From Collinsella sp. (GTDB lineage Bacteria; Actinomycetota; Coriobacteriia; Coriobacteriales; Coriobacteriaceae): 21,465 nucleotides of DNA. The notes beneath the pieces are model-generated. The model saw only the letters and a list, made by a program, of their open reading frames with translations, was not told the DNA's origin and did not search any database. Below, piece after piece: positions 14,049 through 21,417 of this stretch. Within the stretch, counting starts at the first letter, position 1, and each line of letters starts with the position of its first letter. The position numbers and the translations under genes are program-made. The stretch covers positions 1-21,465 of the forward strand of contig JAHYYI010000030.1 of NCBI GenBank assembly GCA_019425045.1, given 5' to 3'.

Positions 14049-15212
14049 TTAATACAGACCCGCCTCGCTAATAGCCTCGACGGCCAGAGCGATCTGATCG
14101 GGCGGCAGGACCAGCGCCATGCGCACGTGCCCCTCGCCCGAAGGCCCAAAGCTCGCACCCGGCGTCACCACAACGCCGGCCTTCTCCATGAGCTCCTCGC
14201 AAAACGCCATGGAATCGGTACGGCCGCCGGGAAGCTTGGCCCACACAAACATAGAGCCATGCGCGTTGGGACGCTCCCAGCCCAGTCCCTCAAGACCGTC
14301 GCACAGGGCATCGCGACGCTCCTGGTACTTCAGACGCTGCGCCTCGACCTCATCGCGCGGGCCGTTCAGGCAGGCGATAGCAGCCTTCTGGATCGGGAAG
14401 AACATACCAAAGTCGATCTGGCCGCGCAGCTTGGCAAAGGCAGAGACCACGTCCTCGCGGCCGACCAAAAAGCCGATACGCGCACCGGTGACGTTAAACG
14501 ACTTGGAGAGCGAGAAGAACTCCACGCCCACCTCGAGCGCGCCGGGATACTGCAAAAAGCTTCCGCCCGGCTCGCCGTCAAACACGATATCGGAATACGC
14601 GTTGTCATGGACGATGAGCAGGTCGTGCTCACGGGCGAAAGCGATAATCTCCTCGTAGACCTCGGGCGTGCCCACCGAGCCCACCGGGTTGGCGGGCAGC
14701 GACACGATCATGTACTTGGCACGATCGGCCACCTCGGGATCGATGCCCGCCACATAGGGCAGGTAATTATGCTCGGCGACCAACGGATAGTACTCGAGCT
14801 TGGCATCGGCGATCTTGGCACCCGCCTCAAAGACCGGATAGCACGGATCGGGAACCAGAATGGTGTCACCCGGATCGAGCAGGGCCAAGCCCAAATGGCC
14901 CACGCCCTCCTGCGTGCCGTTGCACGACTGCACCATGGACGGCGTAATGCCCGAAACGCCAAAGCGACGCTCATAGTAATCGCATACGGCTTGCTTGAGC
15001 TCGGGCAGGTCGCGCAGGGCATACTTCCACATCTCGGGATCTTGGGCTGCTTGCGTGAGTGCCTCGACCACGTGGCCGTACGGCTTAAAGTCGGGCGTTC
15101 CCACGCTCATGTTGTAAATGGTCTTACCCTGAGCCTTCAGCGCGAGCAGCTTGTTGTTGAGCGAGGCGAAGACCTCCGCGCCAAAGCGGTCGAGACGCTG
15201 CGATGCCTGCAT
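14049..15212 (-). CDS. Class I aminotransferase, N-acetyl-LL-DAP or LL-DAP aminotransferase type
   Basis: The protein has 387 residues from the ATG at 15212, where AAAGGTGG lies 4-5 bases upstream. The family's opening RLDRFGAEVFASLNNKLLAL is followed by NMSVGTPDFKPYGHV, KYALRDLPELKQAV, CNGTQEGVGHLGLALLDPGD, PANPVGS, HDNAYSDIVFDG and the PLP lysine motif SLSKSFNVTGARIGF (Lys237). It moves an amino group from glutamate onto the keto-pimelate intermediate. With dapH and the M20 deacetylase present, the N-acetyl-2-amino-6-oxopimelate aminotransferase role (PatA type) is most likely. Direct LL-DAP aminotransferase (DapL) is the alternative, since sequence does not separate them here. It follows nadE on the same strand, but an intrinsic terminator sits 18 bases before its start codon. 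Confidence 0.88.
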   Translation of the reverse strand: MQASQRLDRFGAEVFASLNNKLLALKAQGKTIYNMSVGTPDFKPYGHVVEALTQAAQDPEMWKYALRDLPELKQAVCDYYERRFGVSGITPSMVQSCNGTQEGVGHLGLALLDPGDTILVPDPCYPVFEAGAKIADAKLEYYPLVAEHNYLPYVAGIDPEVADRAKYMIVSLPANPVGSVGTPEVYEEIIAFAREHDLLIVHDNAYSDIVFDGEPGGSFLQYPGALEVGVEFFSLSKSFNVTGARIGFLVGREDVVSAFAKLRGQIDFGMFFPIQKAAIACLNGPRDEVEAQRLKYQERRDALCDGLEGLGWERPNAHGSMFVWAKLPGGRTDSMAFCEELMEKAGVVVTPGASFGPSGEGHVRMALVLPPDQIALAVEAISEAGLY

Positions 15213-15230
15213 GGTGCCACCTTTCGATAT

Positions 15231-15261
15231 AAAAAACGCGGCGCTCCGACAAGAGCGCCGC
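15231..15261 (-). terminator. Intrinsic terminator between nadE and the aminotransferase gene
   Basis: A perfect 9-bp stem gcggcgctc/gagcgccgc (15238-15246 and 15253-15261) has a 6-base loop and is followed on the minus strand by GTTTTTTAT. It lies about 70 bases after the nadE stop but only 18 bases before the aminotransferase ATG. It may end nadE transcription or act as an attenuator in the aminotransferase leader. Confidence 0.8.
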
Positions 15262-15330
15262 GCGATACGGGCCATCAGATTGCAAAAGTGTAACGCTTGC
15301 AAACCCCGTATTGGTTCAATTTAGCCAACC

Positions 15331-17331
15331 TTAGTCAATTGGATTGAGTGCGTCGATCTGCGCAAGCCACAGATGCGAGCTGGCGTCACTCGGCATACGC
15401 CAATCGCCGCGCGGGCTGAGCGTCACCGAGCCCACCTTGGGACCATCGGGCAGGCAGCTGCGCTTAAACTGCTGGGCAAAGAAGCGACGATAGAACGTAC
15501 GCAGCCACGTGTGGACGGTCTTGGCGTCGTAGGCGCCCTCGAAGCTCTTGAGCGCCATGCGGTAGATCTTGCCGGGCTCAAAGCCAAAACGCAGCAGGTA
15601 GTAGAGGAAGTAGTCGTGCAGCTCGTACGGGCCCACCAAATCCTCAGTCTTCTGCGCAATCTCGCCGTCGCCCGTGGGCGGCAGAAGCTCGGGCGACACC
15701 GGCGTATCGAGAATATCGAGCAGCGTTTCGGCAATACGTCCGCCAAAGACATCAGCCGCATAGCGCACCAGATGGCGCACAAGCGTCTTGGGCACGCTCG
15801 CGTTGACGGCGTACATGCTCATGTGGTCGCCGTTATAGGTAGCCCAGCCGAGCGCCAGCTCCGACAGATCGCCCGTACCGATGACAAAGCCGCCAGCCTG
15901 GTTGGCTAGGTCCATGAGAATCTGCGTACGCTCGCGCGCCTGGCTGTTCTCGTAGGTCACGTCCTGTACGGCCGGATCGTGCTCGATGTCCTTAAAGTGC
16001 TGCTCCACGGCCGCATGAATCGAAACCTCGCGAAAGGAGACACCCAGGTCGCGGGCGAGCGACTCGGCATTGGACTTGGTGCGGTGCGTCGTGCCAAAGC
16101 CGGGCATGGAGACCGCCGTGATACCCGTGCGCGGCAGCCCCAGTGCATCGAAAGCACGCACAGTCACAAGCAGCGCCAGCGTGGAGTCCAAGCCGCCCGA
16201 AAGGCCGATAACAGCCGCCTTGGTGCCCGTGTGGGCAAGGCGTGTCTTGAGGCCCGCGGTCTGCAGGTCGAGGATGGTCTCGCAGCGCTCGGCCAGGTCG
16301 CCATGATCGGCCGGCACAAAGGGCGCGCGCGGAAAAACGCGGTCGATATCGCAGGCATCGCGCAGGACAGGTTCTTCGGCCAACACGCCCTCAAACGAAA
16401 ACTCAACGGTCGTGGCCTCCGGCGCATCGTCGGCGCGCGTCCACGTCGTCGAGCGGCGGCGCTCGGCAACCAGACGGTCGAGGTCGACATCGGCCACCGC
16501 CATATCGCAGGTGAGGAGCTTGGTCGCGGCAAGCTTGGAGCCGTTCTCGTAGATAAGGTTCTCGCCCGCAAAGACCATATCGGTCGTGGACTCGCCCTCG
16601 CTCGCATCCGCGTAGGCATAGGCGCAGTACAGGCGCGCGCTTTGGTTAGAGATAAGGCTGCGGCGGTAATCTGCCTTACCGATGATCTCGTCGGAAGCGG
16701 AGGGGTTGAGAATCACCGTGGCACCGGCAAGCGCCATCTCGGTCGAAGGAGGCGCTGGCACCCACAGGTCCTCGCAAACCTCAATACCGAGTACCAAATC
16801 CTTGGCGTCCTCATCGCAGCAGCGGTAGACAAGCCCCGAACCCAGCGGGACCGGACCCTGACCGGCAAATTCAAGCCAAACGGGATCGGTAGGTGCCGGA
16901 GCAAACCAACGGCGCTCATAGAACTCGCCATAGTTGGGCAGATACTTCTTGGCCGTGAGGCCCAAAAGCTCGCCCGCGCAGCACACGGCGACGCAGTTGT
17001 AGATATTCTCGGCAACTGCAACGGGAAGACCGATGGTAAAGACAATCGGCAGCTCACGGGTTTCATCGAGGATGTGCACAAGTGCCGCCTCGCAGGCATG
17101 CAGCAGCGTGCGGTTATGGAACAGATCGGCCGCGGTATAGCCGCACAGATTAAGCTCGGGCAACACCAACGCGCGAACGCCGCGCTCGGCAGCCTCGCGA
17201 ACAGCCGCCAGCGCAACCTCGGCATTGCCCTCGACATCGGCCACGCGAATCCGCGGCGACGCCGCCGCGACCCGCAGAAAGCCGTCGTTCTTATTAGCCG
17301 AAACGCAGCATTGCCTTGTTGATCTGGACAC
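15331..17331 (-). CDS. nadE: Glutamine-dependent NAD+ synthetase
   Basis: The protein has 666 residues and two domains. The N-terminal nitrilase-type glutaminase (about 20-300) has LVLPELNLCGY (Glu59), TAKKYLPNYGEF (Lys near 129) and GIEVCEDLW (Cys186), the Glu-Lys-Cys triad that frees ammonia from glutamine. The C-terminal synthetase (about 340-666) has the ATP loop IGLSGGLDSTLAL (SGG at 378-380, Asp382, Ser383), GTGDLSELALGW and a final YRRFFAQQFKRSCLPDGPKV. It converts deamido-NAD to NAD with ATP and glutamine in the cytoplasm. The start is a GTG at 17331 with AAGGGG about 7 bases before it; no better start precedes the conserved part. It is the last GC-rich gene before the AT-rich island and its upstream gap (17332-17461) holds its promoter region. 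Confidence 0.95.
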   Translation of the reverse strand: MSRSTRQCCVSANKNDGFLRVAAASPRIRVADVEGNAEVALAAVREAAERGVRALVLPELNLCGYTAADLFHNRTLLHACEAALVHILDETRELPIVFTIGLPVAVAENIYNCVAVCCAGELLGLTAKKYLPNYGEFYERRWFAPAPTDPVWLEFAGQGPVPLGSGLVYRCCDEDAKDLVLGIEVCEDLWVPAPPSTEMALAGATVILNPSASDEIIGKADYRRSLISNQSARLYCAYAYADASEGESTTDMVFAGENLIYENGSKLAATKLLTCDMAVADVDLDRLVAERRRSTTWTRADDAPEATTVEFSFEGVLAEEPVLRDACDIDRVFPRAPFVPADHGDLAERCETILDLQTAGLKTRLAHTGTKAAVIGLSGGLDSTLALLVTVRAFDALGLPRTGITAVSMPGFGTTHRTKSNAESLARDLGVSFREVSIHAAVEQHFKDIEHDPAVQDVTYENSQARERTQILMDLANQAGGFVIGTGDLSELALGWATYNGDHMSMYAVNASVPKTLVRHLVRYAADVFGGRIAETLLDILDTPVSPELLPPTGDGEIAQKTEDLVGPYELHDYFLYYLLRFGFEPGKIYRMALKSFEGAYDAKTVHTWLRTFYRRFFAQQFKRSCLPDGPKVGSVTLSPRGDWRMPSDASSHLWLAQIDALNPID

Positions 17332-17461
17332 TGGAGGCCCCTTCTACCCTGAGATTCAGTCTAACGGACGTTCACATATCTCTAACTAGCCAAAGCAACC
17401 TCCCAGTTTACTGAGACGCCAACCTGTGCTAAGAGCATGTATTCCAAAAATATCTTTAATT

Positions 17462-17495
17462 AAAAAAGGAGAAATCGATAATCGACTTCTCCTTT
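17462..17495 (-). terminator. Strong intrinsic terminator of the RiPP-like operon
   Basis: On the minus strand a 14-bp stem, AAAGGAGAAGTCGA with TCGATTTCTCCTTT (one G-U pair), and a 3-base loop are followed by a T-run (CCTTTTTTAATT). It lies 24 bases after the stop of the small peptide gene and marks the end of the AT-rich operon. Confidence 0.88.
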
Positions 17496-17519
17496 AAGCG
17501 AGGCAAGTAAATTCCGAAA

Positions 17520-17630
17520 CTAATGGCAGAATTTATCCATGTAGTCCTCAAAGTCGAACACTTCTACCACGACGCCCTCTTCCTGAGACTCTTTCAGTTG
17601 CTCCAAGAGATCTTTGTTAATAACGTCCAT
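17520..17630 (-). CDS. Precursor-like peptide, 36 residues (candidate RiPP substrate)
   Basis: A 36-codon gene starts at the ATG 17630, 13 bases after the stop of the radical SAM gene. It has an exceptionally strong ribosome site, GAGGAGGTTTC, ending 7 bases before the ATG. The N-terminal half, MDVINKDLLEQLKESQEEG, is a charged amphipathic helix like a RiPP leader. The C-terminal half, VVVEVFDFEDYMDKFCH, has beta-branched and aromatic residues alternating with acids and ends in Cys-His. No classical GG or GA cleavage site is clear, although EEG-VVV is a possible break. It is the last gene before a strong terminator, so it probably accumulates to a high level. That it is the substrate of the adjacent enzyme is inferred from place, size and ribosome site; no known precursor family is recognised. 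Confidence 0.75.
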   Translation of the reverse strand: MDVINKDLLEQLKESQEEGVVVEVFDFEDYMDKFCH

Positions 17631-17643
17631 GTAGAAACCTCCT

Positions 17644-19260
17644 CTATCTAATCAGTTGTAGTATATCTGCTTTCATGCAATTATCAACCAACTTGTTTAA
17701 TTGCTCCTCGTTTGCCGATAGTCCCTCTTTTTTCAAAATGTCGCGCACCTCGTTCTTAGTAATCGGCTTTTCAAACAACGAAAGCAAAGCGAACGAAAAA
17801 TCATTAACCGCACACATTCTATGGGTGGCACAACTCAGCAGTACTCTTAACCCCTCTTTTGAGCGTCCGACTTCTTTAACAAACGAACTTTTAACCAATT
17901 GAAAACCATTATCGTGCATTACATAATCGGCATCGATATTTGTATTCAGCAATCCATAATGCAACAGCTCTTCTATCGCCCTCGTCAGCTCGAGGTCGCC
18001 CTGATCAAGAATAAGAGAAATGCTACAGTCGGCCTCCAATAAACGGGCCAACTTAAGGTATACCAACTGGGAAACAGCATAGACATGATGGTATTCAGAA
18101 TTATAGAAGTAGGCAAATGGCTCAACGAGCACTACAGAGGTCTTGGAATCCAGCCAGATTCGATCAGCTGGATTTAGACTAGTTAGCCGTCGCTTTACTT
18201 TGGTCAAATGTCCCTTATACCTGACAGCGTGAATAGAATCTAGGATCCAGGTCACCTCTGAAATATGAAGCCGCTGGGGCAAGTCAATTGTGTCGCTACC
18301 GTTTATGACCTCTTGCATATAAAAATCAATATGATGCTCATCAGATAAGGATTTTGCTTCATTTAAAGTTAAACCAGTGCCTGAAACATAATCCACTTCG
18401 AGGCGCAAATCCTCATATTGGGACTTCGGCATTACAGAGACACCATACTTATCGGGATGATTCCAAACATCCGACCCCATAACGAGACCAAAATTCGTAA
18501 ATCCTCTCGTGGAATATGGAACACCACATACCTGTTTTGAATAATTCAAAACATTCTCTGTATAAGCTAAGGTGTTCAGAGCCTCTTCTTTAGTTTCGGT
18601 CGGAAAGCCAATCATAAAAAATAGATGAACAGGAATACCCGCATTGAGACAATCATGGATATTGCGATCAATCCAATCAACTCTCGTGTTCTTCTTCATT
18701 AGATCAAGAACTCTTTGGTTGTATGACTCGAGGCCAAACTGAATCTGCCTACATCCACTTTGGTATATCTTGTTAAAAACGTCTGTACTTAGGGTTGGAG
18801 AGAACCTCGTTTCTCCATGCCAGAAAAACGTTTTTCCCGATGCGTTTATTTCATCCGCGAGTTGCTCCATTCTTTTGCCTTCGAATGTTTCATCCACAAA
18901 AGAGAAAACTCTCGTGCCGTATTTTTCATTTAACCGACACATTATTTCAAATACTCTCGATATAGGCATCTTTCGGTAACAACCACCGGTAGCACCGGGA
19001 ATGGTGCAGAAGGCGCAATGATTAAAACACTGCCTAGAGGAATAAACCGGCAATATTAGCTCAGGCATGAAGTATTTAGAAAGGGCGAAGCCATCGAAAT
19101 CGGGAACTGTATCGTTGATAAATGTTTGCTCAATCCGATGGTTTTTATATATCTTTCCACCTTTAGCATGGCAAAGGTTTGGAACACAGTCGAGATTGTC
19201 ATCACCAGAGTCAAGAGCCTCAAGAAGACGTGCAAGCGGCTCTTCGCCGTCATACATCAT
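17644..19260 (-). CDS. B12-type radical SAM enzyme, catalytic part (3' part of a frameshifted gene)
   Basis: This 538-codon frame opens in mid-domain with MMYDGEEPLARLLEAL, the end of a B12-binding domain, and has no ribosome site of its own. It is therefore best read as the continuation of the frame ending at 19277. The radical SAM core has the 4Fe-4S motif CFNHCAFC (CX3CX2C, Cys78, 82, 85), then FSFVDETFEGKR, FFWHGETRFSP, RQIQFGLESYNQRVLDLMKK and HLFFMIGFPTETKEEAL. After about residue 300 there is a non-catalytic region with two winged-helix-like segments (about 375-440 and 465-538) resembling PqqD/RRE peptide-binding domains. By family resemblance it would modify a peptide, perhaps by C-methylation or another radical reaction. 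The gene is visibly AT-rich, unlike the genes to its left, which suggests acquisition by transfer. Confidence 0.85.
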   Translation of the reverse strand: MMYDGEEPLARLLEALDSGDDNLDCVPNLCHAKGGKIYKNHRIEQTFINDTVPDFDGFALSKYFMPELILPVYSSRQCFNHCAFCTIPGATGGCYRKMPISRVFEIMCRLNEKYGTRVFSFVDETFEGKRMEQLADEINASGKTFFWHGETRFSPTLSTDVFNKIYQSGCRQIQFGLESYNQRVLDLMKKNTRVDWIDRNIHDCLNAGIPVHLFFMIGFPTETKEEALNTLAYTENVLNYSKQVCGVPYSTRGFTNFGLVMGSDVWNHPDKYGVSVMPKSQYEDLRLEVDYVSGTGLTLNEAKSLSDEHHIDFYMQEVINGSDTIDLPQRLHISEVTWILDSIHAVRYKGHLTKVKRRLTSLNPADRIWLDSKTSVVLVEPFAYFYNSEYHHVYAVSQLVYLKLARLLEADCSISLILDQGDLELTRAIEELLHYGLLNTNIDADYVMHDNGFQLVKSSFVKEVGRSKEGLRVLLSCATHRMCAVNDFSFALLSLFEKPITKNEVRDILKKEGLSANEEQLNKLVDNCMKADILQLIR

Positions 19261-19276
19261 TATCGAATCAATGTAT

Positions 19277-19288
19277 TCAAAAAAGGGG
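19277..19288 (-). other. Frameshift site joining the two halves of the radical SAM gene
   Basis: The minus strand reads CCC CTT TTT TGA A. A run of six T residues (complement of 19279-19284) precedes a TGA stop. A +1 shift at TTT gives CTT TTT (T) GAA and continues into the catalytic frame with no other change. This may be a sequencing or assembly indel, a real disabling mutation, polymerase slippage, or +1 recoding on a slow TGA, as in the CTT TGA site of prfB. Confidence 0.75.
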
Positions 19289-19966
19289 ATGCCATTCTTT
19301 CATGCAGTCATCTGCTAAACGAGTAATGTAATTGCCGCCCAATGAGACGTGTTTAACAGATGGACATTCTTCTTTAATCAGTTTCGCTAACGTAACTGCA
19401 GAAATCAATTGGAAACAGCCGCTCACCGAAATCCCAATAAACTCGATTTTTTCCCTCTGAATACGCTTAAGAAAGGCAGTTTCATAGAAGGAAATAAACG
19501 GATTATGCAAGGTATCCGCAAGCGATTTCATTATTTCTGGTGTCGAATAATAATCATAGGGCAGATCTATGGAGTTGAACGTGTATTTAACTCCATATGA
19601 GACGTGATTTATGATATAGAGTGCATTTCTAAAAATGTTTTCAGCATATTGTCTTTCTTTTAGATTAAAGTATCTCTTCGATCTGAAAATATCTTTTGCC
19701 TCGTCAACATTAAGTGCCGACTTTTGTATCAACTCGATTGTTAATTGAACATTCGAACTAAACGAATCCTTTGATTCCCGATACCTTTTACAGCACTCTT
19801 CGACATGTCTAAAAGATAGGAGGTCATCGTAAAATTCCACGTTTAAGTCAACAATGTCAACTTTGTATTGTTCAACCTCTTGAAGATATGACTTCAAAAC
19901 AGGCAAGGCAAGATACGGCCCCACTGGGCTCCATCCTGGGGGAAATACTAAAAGCGTTTTAGGCAT
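19277..19966 (-). CDS. B12-binding-type N-terminal part of the radical SAM enzyme (5' part of a frameshifted gene)
   Basis: This 229-codon frame begins MPKTLLVFPPGWSPVGPYLA, the usual opening of B12-binding-domain radical SAM proteins (first beta strand, then a Pro-rich turn). It continues through KVDIVDLNVEFYDDL, a long helical insert (about 55-140), IEFIGISVSGCFQLISAVTL and VKHVSLGGNYITRLADDCM, the GG-x-x turn of the cobalamin-type fold. The canonical cobalamin DxHxxG motif is not clear, so cofactor binding may be lost or different. The frame stops at TGA (19277-19279) right after a T6 run. Dropping one T joins it through EYIDSI to the frame starting at 19260 and gives one enzyme of about 773 residues. 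It starts 7 bases after the MFS gene with a weak AAAGATG ribosome site, suggesting translational coupling. Confidence 0.8.
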   Translation of the reverse strand: MPKTLLVFPPGWSPVGPYLALPVLKSYLQEVEQYKVDIVDLNVEFYDDLLSFRHVEECCKRYRESKDSFSSNVQLTIELIQKSALNVDEAKDIFRSKRYFNLKERQYAENIFRNALYIINHVSYGVKYTFNSIDLPYDYYSTPEIMKSLADTLHNPFISFYETAFLKRIQREKIEFIGISVSGCFQLISAVTLAKLIKEECPSVKHVSLGGNYITRLADDCMKEWHPLF

Positions 19967-19973
19967 ATCAACG

Positions 19974-21161
19974 TCACATCTTTCGCAAATAATTCAATTG
20001 AAACACAACTACCATCATAATTGAAAATACACCAAGTCCTGTAACGAGAATTGAGAACATCGCGATGCTCGTGAACAGCGAAACAAGAAGTGTTGAAATA
20101 ACAACAGCAACCGATTGCAAAGATTCCCTAATTGAAAACAGGCTTATCGATTCAGATCCGTCTCTCGCCAAATCCTGCAGCGATGTTATGAGAAGCACAT
20201 CTTGAATGGCGTTTCCGGCACCGACGATAAAAAGGAAAATAAACGATATCCCAGACGCATAGCGATAGCCAAACGCCAGATACGCACCTAGCGCAAGATA
20301 CGTCACAAAACAATATGATTTAACGCAATCGGAACCACTGATTAAACGACCATATATTGTATTTCCGAACAACAGTCCGATTGTAAGACTACTCTGAAGG
20401 AATCCGTATTGTATAGATGACGAGTCAAATTGCAATTGCGCTATAGCTGGCAAAAGAGAATTCAGAGAGCCGAATGCCACGCCACTAGAAATATCGATTA
20501 ATAGGAAACCAATTGCCAAGTGCTTCGCGCTAAGATCACTAAATGCAGTCCTGTTTTTTTCATTTTTGCTTATTCCCTCTTTATCATTAACCTCGATAAC
20601 CGACGGAACATCTCGCAGCAACCAGAACGACGCGGCAAAAGAAAGCGCGTCTAATGCAAGAACAGCCTCCGCCCCAAATTGAGCGACAACAAAACCGCCG
20701 GCAACTGGCCCCAGAACCATCATCAAATTCTGCAGGAACCCAAACGAATTATTAATTACGTCGCGATTGATACTATTCGTATTGGCTCTTAGCAACGAGT
20801 AAAAGCAGGGCATTTCTACCGTTCGGCAAAGCGATACCGCGCACGTAATAGCAAACATACTCCATTTACTATCAACAAAAATATAGCAAACGAATAATCC
20901 CGCGCGAATTAAGTCTGCCAATCTCATGGCCTGCAGTGTCCCGATACCCATCTTCTGAGGCAGCTGCGCGAGCGCAACTGAAAACAGAGAGGGGGCAAAT
21001 CTGCAGCAGACCATCAAAGCAGTTGCCGAAACATCGTGAGTTACCTCGTAAATCAGCATTGGCAAAGCAATATTCGCACACCAATTGCCTATTTCGCTTA
21101 TCCCTCTAGCAATATATAGGACCCGAACCGGACGGCTAGTTCTCAATACCGTGAACATCAC
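19974..21161 (-). CDS. MFS transporter, probable peptide or product exporter
   Basis: The protein has about 395 residues and some twelve hydrophobic segments, with the N-terminal half opening VRVLYIARGISEIGNWCANI. That opening, with a G-x-x-x-x-N/D pattern in helix 1, is typical of the MFS_3 (EntS-like) exporter group. A charged central loop (about 198-212, EVNDKEGISKNEKNRT) divides the two halves. The start is either the GTG at 21161 or the ATG at 21158; GAGG lies 6 or 9 bases before. It overlaps the stop of the DUF2087 gene by about 25 bases and is followed by the B12-domain gene after 7 bases, so it belongs to the RiPP-like operon. I infer that it exports the modified product or gives self-protection; a nutrient or drug role is the alternative. 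Confidence 0.85.
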   Translation of the reverse strand: MMFTVLRTSRPVRVLYIARGISEIGNWCANIALPMLIYEVTHDVSATALMVCCRFAPSLFSVALAQLPQKMGIGTLQAMRLADLIRAGLFVCYIFVDSKWSMFAITCAVSLCRTVEMPCFYSLLRANTNSINRDVINNSFGFLQNLMMVLGPVAGGFVVAQFGAEAVLALDALSFAASFWLLRDVPSVIEVNDKEGISKNEKNRTAFSDLSAKHLAIGFLLIDISSGVAFGSLNSLLPAIAQLQFDSSSIQYGFLQSSLTIGLLFGNTIYGRLISGSDCVKSYCFVTYLALGAYLAFGYRYASGISFIFLFIVGAGNAIQDVLLITSLQDLARDGSESISLFSIRESLQSVAVVISTLLVSLFTSIAMFSILVTGLGVFSIMMVVVFQLNYLRKM

Positions 21162-21417
21162 GATTAACCTCGTATTTCAGGCCTCGTTCATCCCTTAATA
21201 GGAATCCATAATCAACCAAGTACCGCCTCAACACGGCATAATCAGGATAGAGCTGTGACAGCACACGATTAACCTGAAGCTCCGTATAACTTGTATTTAA
21301 TTCAAAGAAAGAGACGGCCCATAGCAGCATGATTCTTTTATAGCTTTCCTTTTTTGGAATTGAAACCAGCTCGCCATTCTTGAGAAATCGTTTTTTAAAG
21401 TCTATTAGCTCATCCAT
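21136..21417 (-). CDS. DUF2087-domain protein
   Basis: The protein has 93 residues. The stretch ISPKK-like IPKKESYKRIMLLWAVSFFE, then NTSYTELQVNRVLSQLYPDY and AVLRRYLVDYGFLLRDERGLKYEV, is a near-complete DUF2087 domain (pattern E-x-x-VN-x-x-L...D-x-x-x-LRR-x-LVDYGFL-x-R). It has a winged-helix-like fold often fused to ArsR-type regulators. Here it stands alone and has no other DNA-binding part. GGAGG lies 6-7 bases before the ATG. It precedes and overlaps the MFS gene and may regulate the island or bind the peptide. Its start overlaps the tail of an upstream small frame (21410-21465). Confidence 0.87.
   Translation of the reverse strand: MDELIDFKKRFLKNGELVSIPKKESYKRIMLLWAVSFFELNTSYTELQVNRVLSQLYPDYAVLRRYLVDYGFLLRDERGLKYEVNRDVHGIEN

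Noticed and set aside
14028..15293. Long open frame on the plus strand, 421 codons
   Set aside because: It is antisense to the aminotransferase. It is Arg/His-rich without a fold pattern, and the PLP motifs are all on the minus strand.
15979..17322. Long open frame on the plus strand, 447 codons
   Set aside because: It is antisense to nadE, whose glutaminase and ATP motifs are intact.
17332..17461. Search for a tRNA or att-like site at the island border
   Set aside because: No tRNA cloverleaf and no direct repeat of the other island end could be seen, and the right border is outside the window.
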